Source: Pseudomonadales bacterium (GTDB lineage: Bacteria; Pseudomonadota; Gammaproteobacteria; Pseudomonadales; Litorivicinaceae). Taken from it: a DNA stretch of 5,066 nucleotides. The position numbers were made by a program, and so were the translations under genes. Of the stretch, positions 1 through 5,066 are shown piece by piece. The stretch covers positions 1-5,066 of the forward strand of contig JAAXJV010000183.1 in NCBI GenBank assembly GCA_012269655.1, given 5' to 3'. How positions within the stretch are numbered: position 1 is the stretch's first letter; each line of letters starts with the position of its first letter. The notes under the pieces are model-generated. The model did not search any database. It worked only from the letters and a program-made list of their open reading frames with translations, and was not told the DNA's origin.

Positions 1-562
1 ATACAGCGACTCCGCGACGATCGGTGGCAATTAAACGGGGGTTAGGCCAAACCGGCGCGCGTGCAAGCTCGACCATGTCGATACAATCCACCGGGCAAGG
101 TTCGATGCATAGATCGCAACCGGTGCACTCACTTTCGATCACGGTGTGCATTTGTTTTGCAGCGCCGAGGATGGCATCGACTGGGCAGGCTTGAATGCAT
201 TTGGTGCAGCCAATGCATTCCTCTTCGCGAATCACCGCCACCATGGGTGGTTTCTCGACACCATGTTCGGCGTCCAGCGCGGGCGCCTCGACATCCAACA
301 GCTCGGCCAATGCATTAATGGTGTCTTGCCCGCCTGGCGGACACTTATTGATTTCATCACCGGCCGCAATGGCTTCGGCGTAGGGCCGGCAGCCGGGGTA
401 GCCGCACTGTCCGCATTGGGTTTGCGGGAGCACTTCATCAATGGTGTCGACCAGGGGGTTCCCTTGGACTCGGAAACGCTCCACAGCCCAGGCTAATAAT
501 GCGCCTCCTAGCGCCGTGAGCAGGATCGCAGAGCCGACGGCATACAACACACCCTCAAGCAC
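1..562 (-). CDS. rnfB: Electron transport complex subunit RnfB (RsxB), C-terminus cut by window edge
   Basis: RnfB is the ferredoxin-like subunit of the Rnf/Rsx complex. It is anchored in the inner membrane and passes electrons through several [4Fe-4S] clusters. I translated the minus strand from GTG at 562-560, giving 187 codons with no stop before the window edge. Residues about 5-26 form one hydrophobic helix. A four-cysteine motif follows (C50, C53, C58, C74, in [10 protein letters not shown] and KCPPGG). Then come two ferredoxin CxxCxxCxxxCP motifs: C116/119/122/126 and C146/149/152/156. The family is usually about 188-192 residues, so only a few residues are missing. The GTG start overlaps the end of rnfA by 8 bases and has GGTGG just upstream. 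It places the conserved IDEVLPQ segment within one residue of its place in E. coli RnfB. A GTG at 550-548 is the main alternative start. Translation is probably coupled to rnfA. All cluster cysteines are intact. Identification is firm; the exact start is likely but not certain. Confidence 0.96.
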   Translation of the reverse strand, partial: MLEGVLYAVGSAILLTALGGALLAWAVERFRVQGNPLVDTIDEVLPQTQCGQCGYPGCRPYAEAIAAGDEINKCPPGGQDTINALAELLDVEAPALDAEHGVEKPPMVAVIREEECIGCTKCIQACPVDAILGAAKQMHTVIESECTGCDLCIEPCPVDCIDMVELARAPVWPNPRLIATDRRGVAV

Positions 563-1133
563 CGATGCCACCAAATCCCATAAAGGCCAAGGCCATGATG
601 CCCGCGCTGATCATCCCAATGGCGGGTCCTTGAAAGGGTTCAGGGATGTCCGCGCGGGCTAACCGTTCGCGAAGTGCGGCGAATAAAATCAGTACCAAAG
701 AAAAACCGAGCGCGGCACCAAAGCCGTACAGCAAAGACTCAAAGAAGTTATGCGCCTTACCCAGATTCAGAAGGGCGACGCCCAATACTGCGCAATTGGT
801 GGTAATGAGCGGTAGAAAGATGCCCAACACCTTGTACAGGAGAGGGCTGGTTTTTTTTACCAGCATCTCGGTGAATTGCACCGCAACCGCAATGCCCAGG
901 ATAAAAGCGATGGTGCGCAGGAATTCAACGTCCAGCGGAGCCAGCAAAAAGGTATAAATCAGGTAAGCAACTGCGCTAGAGAGCGTCAGTACAAAGGTCG
1001 TGGCGAAACTCATGCCGATGGCCGAGTCAATTTTGGTGCTGACTCCCATGAACGGGCATAGGCCAAGGAACTGCACCAACACAAAGTTGTTGACCAGTAC
1101 CGTGCCGACCAATATCCAGATCCATTCCGTCAA
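555..1133 (-). CDS. rnfA: Electron transport complex subunit RnfA (RsxA)
   Basis: RnfA is an integral inner-membrane subunit of the Rnf/Rsx complex, related to NqrE of the sodium-pumping NADH:quinone reductase. The 192-residue product matches the family length (about 193) and is almost entirely hydrophobic, with roughly six membrane helices. Conserved segments are [20 protein letters not shown] near the N-terminus, [16 protein letters not shown] (about 85-100), [20 protein letters not shown] (about 104-123) and the ending LAFMGFGG. C26 and C114 lie in the two symmetric motifs (GLCPFMG and TTNCAVLG); in this family these cysteines are thought to bind an intramembrane Fe-S cluster. The start is TTG at 1133-1131. 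An in-frame TGA three codons upstream (1142-1140) rules out anything longer, and [10 protein letters not shown] aligns with the normal family N-terminus. Its GAAGG ribosome site is about 11 bases away, which is rather far. It lies 106 bases downstream of metG and overlaps rnfB by 8 bases. Confidence 0.97.
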   Translation of the reverse strand: MTEWIWILVGTVLVNNFVLVQFLGLCPFMGVSTKIDSAIGMSFATTFVLTLSSAVAYLIYTFLLAPLDVEFLRTIAFILGIAVAVQFTEMLVKKTSPLLYKVLGIFLPLITTNCAVLGVALLNLGKAHNFFESLLYGFGAALGFSLVLILFAALRERLARADIPEPFQGPAIGMISAGIMALAFMGFGGIGA

Positions 1134-1144
1134 ACCGCGTCATG

Positions 1145-1149
1145 CCTTC
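1145..1149 (-). promoter_or_regulatory. Candidate ribosome binding site for rnfA (GAAGG)
   Basis: GAAGG on the minus strand lies 11 bases before the TTG start of rnfA, longer than the usual 5-9. An ATG at 1143-1141 lies between the two but is in another frame, and it opens an ORF of about 35 codons that does not resemble RnfA. Translation of rnfA may therefore be deliberately weak. The assignment rests only on being the best purine-rich match nearby. Confidence 0.35.
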
Positions 1150-1184
1150 ATTGAGGTTACTAAACGATGCCTTGCAACATCGAC

Positions 1185-1213
1185 TTTATGGTAACACAGT
1201 TGATGGGTTTCAA
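1185..1213 (-). promoter_or_regulatory. Candidate sigma-70 promoter of rnfAB
   Basis: In the metG-rnfA gap the minus strand has TTGAAA (1213-1208, five of six to the -35 consensus). An exact 17-base spacer follows, then CATAAA (1190-1185, four of six to the -10 consensus). Transcription would start near 1178, giving a leader of about 45 bases to the rnfA TTG. This would let rnfAB be expressed separately from metG. It is a consensus match only, with no experimental support. Confidence 0.4.
1200..1213. promoter_or_regulatory. Candidate FNR/Anr-type binding site upstream of rnfA
   Basis: The plus strand reads TTGATGGGTTTCAA, which matches nine of the ten fixed bases of the FNR/Anr palindrome TTGAT-N4-ATCAA. 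It covers the -35 hexamer of the candidate rnfA promoter. With the start site predicted here its centre would be near -28, which suits repression better than the classical activating position near -41. If the true start lies about 13 bases further downstream, activation would fit instead. Control of rnf by oxygen is an inference. Confidence 0.35.
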
Positions 1214-1217
1214 TGCA

Positions 1218-1233
1218 GGGCACAAGCGCGCCC
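1218..1233 (-). other. Small GC-rich hairpin just after metG
   Basis: On the minus strand GGGCGC and GTGCCC can pair around a GCTT loop, giving six pairs including one G-U. It starts 7 bases past the metG stop. No run of T follows, so it is not a convincing intrinsic terminator. At most it is a weak attenuating or RNA 3'-end stem. Confidence 0.2.
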
Positions 1234-1239
1234 GAGGCA

Positions 1240-3252
1240 TTAACTGACGCGCATTCCAGGTTCGGCTTGACTATCTACATCCAGCAAAAACACGTCCTGA
1301 TCCTCACCTGCAGCCAGCACCATGCCCTCGGACAGTCCAAACTTCATTTTACGCGGTTTTAGATTCGCCAAAACGATGCATAGTCGCCCCACCAGTTGAT
1401 CGGGCTCATAGATGCCGCGGATCCCGCTAAACACGGTTCTTGGCTTGCCCGAGCCGTCATCCAATGTCAGCTTCAAGAGCTTTTTGGCCCCCTCGACCTG
1501 TTCACACTGGTCAATACGGGCAACTCGCATATCAATTTTGACAAAGTCATCGATGGTGCATTCGGGCGTTGAGTCTTGCGCGGTTTCGGCCGTTGCCGGA
1601 GCAGTCACCTGCTTGCCCGCTTCAATCATTGCGTTCACCGAATCCATTTCGACTCGCTGCATCAGCGGTTTAAACTGGCCGATGGTGTGCGAGGTTAGGC
1701 GAGTCTGGGCATCGTCCCATTTGAATTCGGGGACTTTTAAGAAATCGGAAGCCGAGGCAGCGAGCGCCGGAACCACCGGCTGCAAATAGATGACTAGGGT
1801 TCTAAACAAGTTCAATGCGGTTGAACACAGAGCCTGTAATTGCTGCTCCTGGCCTTCCTGTTTAGCCACTACCCAAGGCTGAACTTCAGCGATCCAGGCG
1901 TTAGCGTCATCGGCCAGCGCCATAATTTCGCGCAGGGCGGCGCTGAATTCGCGCGCCTCGTAGAGCGCTGCGATTGAATCCGATGCCGCGGCAAATTGAG
2001 CGCTGAGTTCTGGGTTGGCATCGGTTTCAGAAAGCTGGCCGTCAAAGCGTTTGCTGATAAAGCCAGCGCTCCGGCTTGCGATGTTGACGACCTTGCCGAC
2101 CATGTCGCTGTTAACCTTTTGAACAAAGTCTTCCAGATTCAAGTCGGTATCTTCGACGCGGCTATTGAGCTTGCTGGCGTAGTAATAACGCAGATATTCA
2201 GGATTCAGGTGCGCCAAATAGGTGGATGCTTGAATAAAGGTACCGCGGGACTTGGACATTTTCGCGCCGTTCACCGTGACAAAGCCGTGTACGTTGACGG
2301 CACTCGGTGTTCTGAAATCCGCGCAGCTCAGCATGCTGGGCCAGAACAGGCAGTGGAAATTGACGATGTCTTTGCCGATAAAGTGATAGACCTCGGCCTG
2401 ACTGTCTTTTTTCCAGTAGTGCTCAAAGTCCATTCCGGTGTTGTCGCAATGGGCTTTGAAGCTGGCCAAATAGCCAATCGGCGCATCCAGCCAGACATAA
2501 AAGTACTTGCCCGGTGCATCGGGTATCTCGAAGCCAAAGTAGGGCGCATCACGACTGATATCCCATGGCATCAGACCAGAATCCAGCCATTCAGCCAGTT
2601 TGTTCGCGACCTGAGGCTGTAAGCGACCTGAGGTGGTCCAGTCCTTCAAAAAGTCCTGAAATTGCGGCAAATCAAAGAATAAGTGCTCACTGTCTTTGAG
2701 TACGGGCGCAGACCCAGACAAGGTCGAAATCGGGTTCTTCAACTCGTACGCTTCGTAAGTGGCGCTGCAGCTTTCGCAGTTATCGCCGTACTGGTCTAAA
2801 GCGCCACACTTGGGGCATTCGCCCTTCACATAACGATCTGCCAGAAATAAGCCTTTTTCAGTATCGAACAATTGCTGGATGGTGGTGCGCTTGATCGCAC
2901 CGTTGTCCCGGCAGCGCTCGTAAATCAGTTCACTCAACACTCGGTTTTCTTCTGAGTGTGTGGAATGGAAGTGATCGAAATTAACTCCAAAGGCAGCGAA
3001 GTCCCTTTCGTGTTCGGCTTTGACTTGCTCGATCAGCGCTTCAGGCGTGATGCCTTCGTTTTGCGCTTTAAGCATGATGGCCGTGCCATGCGCGTCAGAC
3101 GCACACACATAGGTACAGTTGTGCCCTCGGCTTTTTTGAAAACGAACCCAAATATCTGTTTGGATGTATTCCAACAGATGCCCCAGGTGAATCTGCCCGT
3201 TGGCATAGGGCAAAGCGCTGGTGACGAGAATGTCGCGGCGGGGCGTTGGCAT
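1240..3252 (-). CDS. metG: Methionyl-tRNA synthetase
   Basis: This cytoplasmic class I aminoacyl-tRNA synthetase charges tRNA-Met, including the initiator, with methionine using ATP. The product has 670 residues (E. coli has 677). The Rossmann catalytic domain carries the HIGH motif as HLGH (22-25) and an intact KMSKS (331-335). The inserted zinc-binding knob has C146, C149, C159 and C162, the two-CxxC arrangement of the E. coli-type enzyme. The anticodon domain keeps N390, R394 and P459-W460, equivalent to E. coli N391, R395, P460 and W461. The C-terminal tRNA-binding domain of the EMAPII/Trbp111 type (about 566-670, from [15 protein letters not shown]) serves dimerisation and tRNA affinity in relatives. 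It is joined by an Ala/Thr-rich linker. ATG 3252-3250 is preceded by AAGGA at 3264-3260 with a 7-base spacer. The gene diverges from apbC and runs toward rnfA. Nothing is missing or disrupted. Confidence 0.99.
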   Translation of the reverse strand: MPTPRRDILVTSALPYANGQIHLGHLLEYIQTDIWVRFQKSRGHNCTYVCASDAHGTAIMLKAQNEGITPEALIEQVKAEHERDFAAFGVNFDHFHSTHSEENRVLSELIYERCRDNGAIKRTTIQQLFDTEKGLFLADRYVKGECPKCGALDQYGDNCESCSATYEAYELKNPISTLSGSAPVLKDSEHLFFDLPQFQDFLKDWTTSGRLQPQVANKLAEWLDSGLMPWDISRDAPYFGFEIPDAPGKYFYVWLDAPIGYLASFKAHCDNTGMDFEHYWKKDSQAEVYHFIGKDIVNFHCLFWPSMLSCADFRTPSAVNVHGFVTVNGAKMSKSRGTFIQASTYLAHLNPEYLRYYYASKLNSRVEDTDLNLEDFVQKVNSDMVGKVVNIASRSAGFISKRFDGQLSETDANPELSAQFAAASDSIAALYEAREFSAALREIMALADDANAWIAEVQPWVVAKQEGQEQQLQALCSTALNLFRTLVIYLQPVVPALAASASDFLKVPEFKWDDAQTRLTSHTIGQFKPLMQRVEMDSVNAMIEAGKQVTAPATAETAQDSTPECTIDDFVKIDMRVARIDQCEQVEGAKKLLKLTLDDGSGKPRTVFSGIRGIYEPDQLVGRLCIVLANLKPRKMKFGLSEGMVLAAGEDQDVFLLDVDSQAEPGMRVS

Positions 3253-3281
3253 TTAGAAATCCTTACTGATTTATGAGCTTT

Positions 3282-3299
3282 CGCGATCAGGATATCGCG
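3282..3299. repeat. Perfect inverted repeat in the metG/apbC divergent gap
   Basis: CGCGAT (3282-3287) and ATCGCG (3294-3299) are exact reverse complements separated by six bases. The repeat lies about 30 bases from the metG start and about 47 from the apbC start. It could be an operator shared by the two divergent genes, or a hairpin in the metG leader. I do not recognise it as the site of a known regulator, and a chance repeat is possible. Confidence 0.4.
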
Positions 3300-3315
3300 G
3301 GTAATTGCGCGACAT

Positions 3316-3321
3316 GATAAT
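3316..3321 (+). promoter_or_regulatory. Candidate -10 element for the apbC operon
   Basis: GATAAT matches the -10 consensus at five of six positions and lies 24 bases before the apbC ATG. No convincing -35 hexamer is found 16-19 bases upstream, where the inverted repeat at 3282-3299 lies. Any promoter here would be weak or need an activator. The leader would be short (under 20 bases). Confidence 0.25.
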
Positions 3322-3345
3322 CTGCCGCGCCACGAGGAGGAAGGC

Positions 3346-4431
3346 ATGACCGACGATCTGCTAGGCGCGGTATCAAGAATACTGGCTGAATACGACGATC
3401 CTTATCTGGAACGTCCCATTAGCGATTACCTACAAAGTGTTGATTTGAGCGACCGCCAACTGACGGTCCGCTTGGTGTTCCCTTACCCCGTGTTTGGCCT
3501 AGTCACTGGATTGGCGCGCAATATCGAACCGGCCCTGGCGAAAGTGGCCGGCGCGTCCCGGGCACGAATCCGAGTCACGCACGACATTCCGGCCCCGAAT
3601 CTTCCCGACAAAACTCCGATCCCGGGAGTGAAGCATGTGGTGGCCGTCGCCAGTGGTAAAGGCGGCGTGGGTAAATCCACTACCTGTGCAAATTTGGCTT
3701 TGGCCTTAGCAGCGGAAGGCGCTCGCGTGGGGGTGATGGATGCGGACATTTACGGCCCTTCCCAACCGATGATGCTCGGCGTGCCTGAGGGCACCCGGCC
3801 CAGCTCCAAAGACGGCCAGTTTTTTGAGCCGGTGATTGCCCAGGGCTTGCAGCTAAACTCCATGGGCCTGCTTGCGGATGAGCGCACGCCGATGGCGTGG
3901 CGGGGCCCGATGGTGGCGGGCGCTGTTCAGCAGTTATTAATGCAAACTGCCTGGGACGAGTTGGATTTCTTGCTGGTGGATATGCCCCCGGGGACCGGCG
4001 ACGCCCAGCTTACCCTGTCACAAAAAGCGCCTTTGTCCGGCGCGGTTATTGTCACCACGCCGCAGGACATTGCGCTGTTGGATGCACGTAAGGGCATCGA
4101 GATGTTCCGGAAAGTCGAAGTGCCGGTCTTGGGCGTTGTTGAAAATATGTCGATTCATATTTGCTCGAAATGCGGCCATGCCGAGGCACTATTTGGCAGT
4201 GGTGGCGGTGAATCGATCGCCGAGGAATACCAAACCGAACTCTTAGGCCAAATGCCGCTGTCATTGGCGATCCGCGAGCGGGCCGACGGTGGGCGCCCGA
4301 CGGTGGTGAGCGAACCCGACGGTGAAGATGCCAAACGCTACAAAGACATGGCGCGCCAGATTGCGGCCAAACTGGCTCGCGCAGCCACCCAAGGTCCCAG
4401 TGGCCCCAAACTTGTTGTAACGGATGATTAA
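3346..4431 (+). CDS. apbC: Iron-sulfur cluster carrier ATPase ApbC (Mrp/NBP35 family)
   Basis: ApbC/Mrp is a cytoplasmic P-loop ATPase that carries and transfers [4Fe-4S] clusters to apo-proteins, acting as a dimer. The 361-residue product is close to E. coli Mrp (369). Residues about 5-80 form the N-terminal MIP18/DUF59-like domain. A linker leads to the deviant Walker A motif GKGGVGKST (104-112), then DADIYGPS (132-139) and Walker B LLVDMPPGTGD (209-219, with D212). The invariant cluster-binding CxxC is C273-C276 in the motif ENMSIHICSKCGH. The C-terminal tail, rich in Ala, Gly and Pro, is poorly conserved in the family. ATG 3346 has a near-ideal AGGAGG at 3335-3340 with a 5-base spacer. 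The stop is 3 bases before dcd, so the two are almost certainly cotranscribed. Cluster carriage is known for the family; which client proteins it serves here, possibly including Rnf subunits, is inference. Confidence 0.97.
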   Translation: MTDDLLGAVSRILAEYDDPYLERPISDYLQSVDLSDRQLTVRLVFPYPVFGLVTGLARNIEPALAKVAGASRARIRVTHDIPAPNLPDKTPIPGVKHVVAVASGKGGVGKSTTCANLALALAAEGARVGVMDADIYGPSQPMMLGVPEGTRPSSKDGQFFEPVIAQGLQLNSMGLLADERTPMAWRGPMVAGAVQQLLMQTAWDELDFLLVDMPPGTGDAQLTLSQKAPLSGAVIVTTPQDIALLDARKGIEMFRKVEVPVLGVVENMSIHICSKCGHAEALFGSGGGESIAEEYQTELLGQMPLSLAIRERADGGRPTVVSEPDGEDAKRYKDMARQIAAKLARAATQGPSGPKLVVTDD

Positions 4432-4434
4432 CAG

Positions 4435-5001
4435 ATGACTATTAAATCGGATCGCTGGATCCGCCGCATGTCCCAAGAGCAGGGCATGATTGAACCTTTT
4501 GAGGCCGGTCAGGTACGTTACCGCGGTGATGAAAAACTCATCAGTTACGGGACCTCAAGCTATGGTTATGACGTGCGTTGTGCTGATGAATTCAAAGTGT
4601 TTACCAACGTGCACAGCGCGACCATCGATCCCAAAGCCTTTGACGAGCAGAGCTTTGTCGACGTCAAAGGGGATTACTGCATCATCCCACCCAATAGTTT
4701 TGCGCTGGCTCGTACGGTTGAATATTTCCGTATCCCCGAAGATGTATTGACGGTGTGTTTGGGTAAGTCCACCTACGCCCGCTGCGGTATCATTGTCAAC
4801 GTGACACCGCTTGAGCCCGAATGGGAAGGGCATGTGACCTTGGAGTTCAGTAACACCACGACTTTGCCGGCGAAAATTTATGCTGGTGAGGGTGTTGCCC
4901 AGATGCTGTTCTTCCAATCGGATGAGCGGTGCGAAACCACCTACAAAGACCGCGGCGGCAAATACCAGGGCCAAACCGGTGTGACACTGCCACGTACCTA
5001 G
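4435..5001 (+). CDS. dcd: dCTP deaminase
   Basis: Dcd deaminates dCTP to dUTP in the cytoplasm. dUTPase then converts dUTP to dUMP, the precursor of dTTP, and dTTP feedback-inhibits enzymes of this family. The 188-residue product belongs to the shorter Pseudomonas-like type (E. coli Dcd has 193). It starts [12 protein letters not shown], has the SSYGYDVRC segment (41-49), the active-site stretch GKSTYARCG with S112 and R116, and the catalytic glutamate E137 in HVTLEF, equivalent to E. coli S111, R115 and E138. It also has the C-terminal [17 protein letters not shown]. No fused dUTPase is present; whether it also hydrolyses dUTP cannot be judged from sequence alone. ATG 4435 is 3 bases after the apbC stop with only a weak GGA upstream, which suggests translational coupling. 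A later ATG at 4468 would remove conserved N-terminal residues. Confidence 0.97.
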   Translation: MTIKSDRWIRRMSQEQGMIEPFEAGQVRYRGDEKLISYGTSSYGYDVRCADEFKVFTNVHSATIDPKAFDEQSFVDVKGDYCIIPPNSFALARTVEYFRIPEDVLTVCLGKSTYARCGIIVNVTPLEPEWEGHVTLEFSNTTTLPAKIYAGEGVAQMLFFQSDERCETTYKDRGGKYQGQTGVTLPRT

Positions 5002-5010
5002 GGAATATTG

Positions 5011-5066
5011 ATGTCTGCAAAAACCATTGACGGTAAAGCTTACGCGCAAGGACTACGCGAACGCCT
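5011..5066 (+). CDS. folD: Bifunctional methylenetetrahydrofolate dehydrogenase/cyclohydrolase FolD, N-terminus only
   Basis: Only 18 codons and two bases are inside the window. The reading MSAKTIDGKAYAQGLRERL (the last residue from an incomplete codon) matches the typical FolD opening, in which an IDGK motif is followed by an Ala- and Arg-rich helix (E. coli begins MAAKIIDGK). FolD interconverts 5,10-methylene-, 5,10-methenyl- and 10-formyl-tetrahydrofolate with NADP. The ATG has GGGA at 5001-5004, overlapping the last base of the dcd stop, with a 6-base spacer, and it starts 9 bases after dcd. This points to an apbC-dcd-folD operon. No catalytic residues are visible, so the call rests on the N-terminal motif and gene spacing. 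Confidence 0.8.
   Translation, partial: MSAKTIDGKAYAQGLRER

Noticed and set aside
61..496. Several plus-strand open frames of 60-116 codons at the left end
   Set aside because: They lie opposite rnfB, whose minus-strand frame has all cluster-binding cysteines in place. Their own cysteine and histidine richness merely mirrors the ferredoxin codons.
1218..1233. A rho-independent terminator after metG
   Set aside because: The hairpin has only six pairs including a G-U, and no T-run follows on the minus strand. It is recorded only as a weak stem; readthrough from metG to rnfA remains possible.
1996..2622. A 208-codon open frame on the plus strand inside metG
   Set aside because: It is entirely antisense to a fully conserved methionyl-tRNA synthetase. 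Its product resembles no family I know, and it has no good ribosome site or operon context. It looks like a codon-bias shadow.
3253..3345. A riboswitch or T-box leader upstream of metG
   Set aside because: The gap is only 93 bases and must also hold apbC expression signals. No T-box motif, antiterminator or terminator with a T-run is visible.
4555..5049. A 164-codon open frame on the minus strand over dcd and the start of folD
   Set aside because: It is antisense to a well-conserved dcd and spans the dcd-folD junction. Its translation has no recognisable domain, so it is a shadow of the real genes.
1..5066. An accessory island, mobile element, defence system or CRISPR array
   Set aside because: Every gene is a conserved housekeeping gene in tight, familiar gammaproteobacterial order. 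There are no transposase or integrase genes, no direct-repeat arrays, no tRNA borders, and no composition shift that I can see.

Overview
This is an ordinary chromosomal housekeeping segment of a gammaproteobacterium. Base composition looks a little above half G+C. The proteins I can compare from memory read closest to Pseudomonas-like relatives: a 188-residue dCTP deaminase starting [12 protein letters not shown], an RnfA starting MTEW, and an RnfB ending in an LIATDR-type tail. A metG gene divergent from apbC-dcd, with rnf genes close by, is also an arrangement I recall from Pseudomonas. I cannot name a genus.

Layout. On the minus strand, read right to left, lie metG (methionyl-tRNA synthetase, 3252-1240), a 106-base gap, rnfA (1133-555) and rnfB (562-1, cut by the window edge within a few residues of its expected end). 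On the plus strand, diverging from metG across a 92-93-base gap, lie apbC/mrp (3346-4431), dcd (4435-5001) and the first 18 codons of folD (5011 onward, cut by the edge). There are no gene-free stretches over 300 bases, and I see no mobile element, tRNA, rRNA, CRISPR array or prophage gene.

How the genes fit together. RnfA and RnfB are subunits of the membrane Rnf/Rsx complex, which couples ferredoxin/NADH electron transfer to ion movement, or reduces SoxR in enterics. Both use Fe-S clusters, and ApbC is an Fe-S cluster carrier ATPase. Dcd makes dUTP, the source of dUMP. FolD makes 5,10-methylene-tetrahydrofolate. Those two products supply both substrates of thymidylate synthase, so the tight dcd-folD junction makes metabolic sense.

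Points worth a second look are modest. The metG-rnfA gap holds a 9-of-10 match to an FNR/Anr box overlapping the -35 element of a candidate promoter. rnfA must start at TTG. A perfect 6-bp inverted repeat lies between metG and apbC. An A8 run sits inside a small inverted repeat in rnfA. I found no evidence for a new biological system here.
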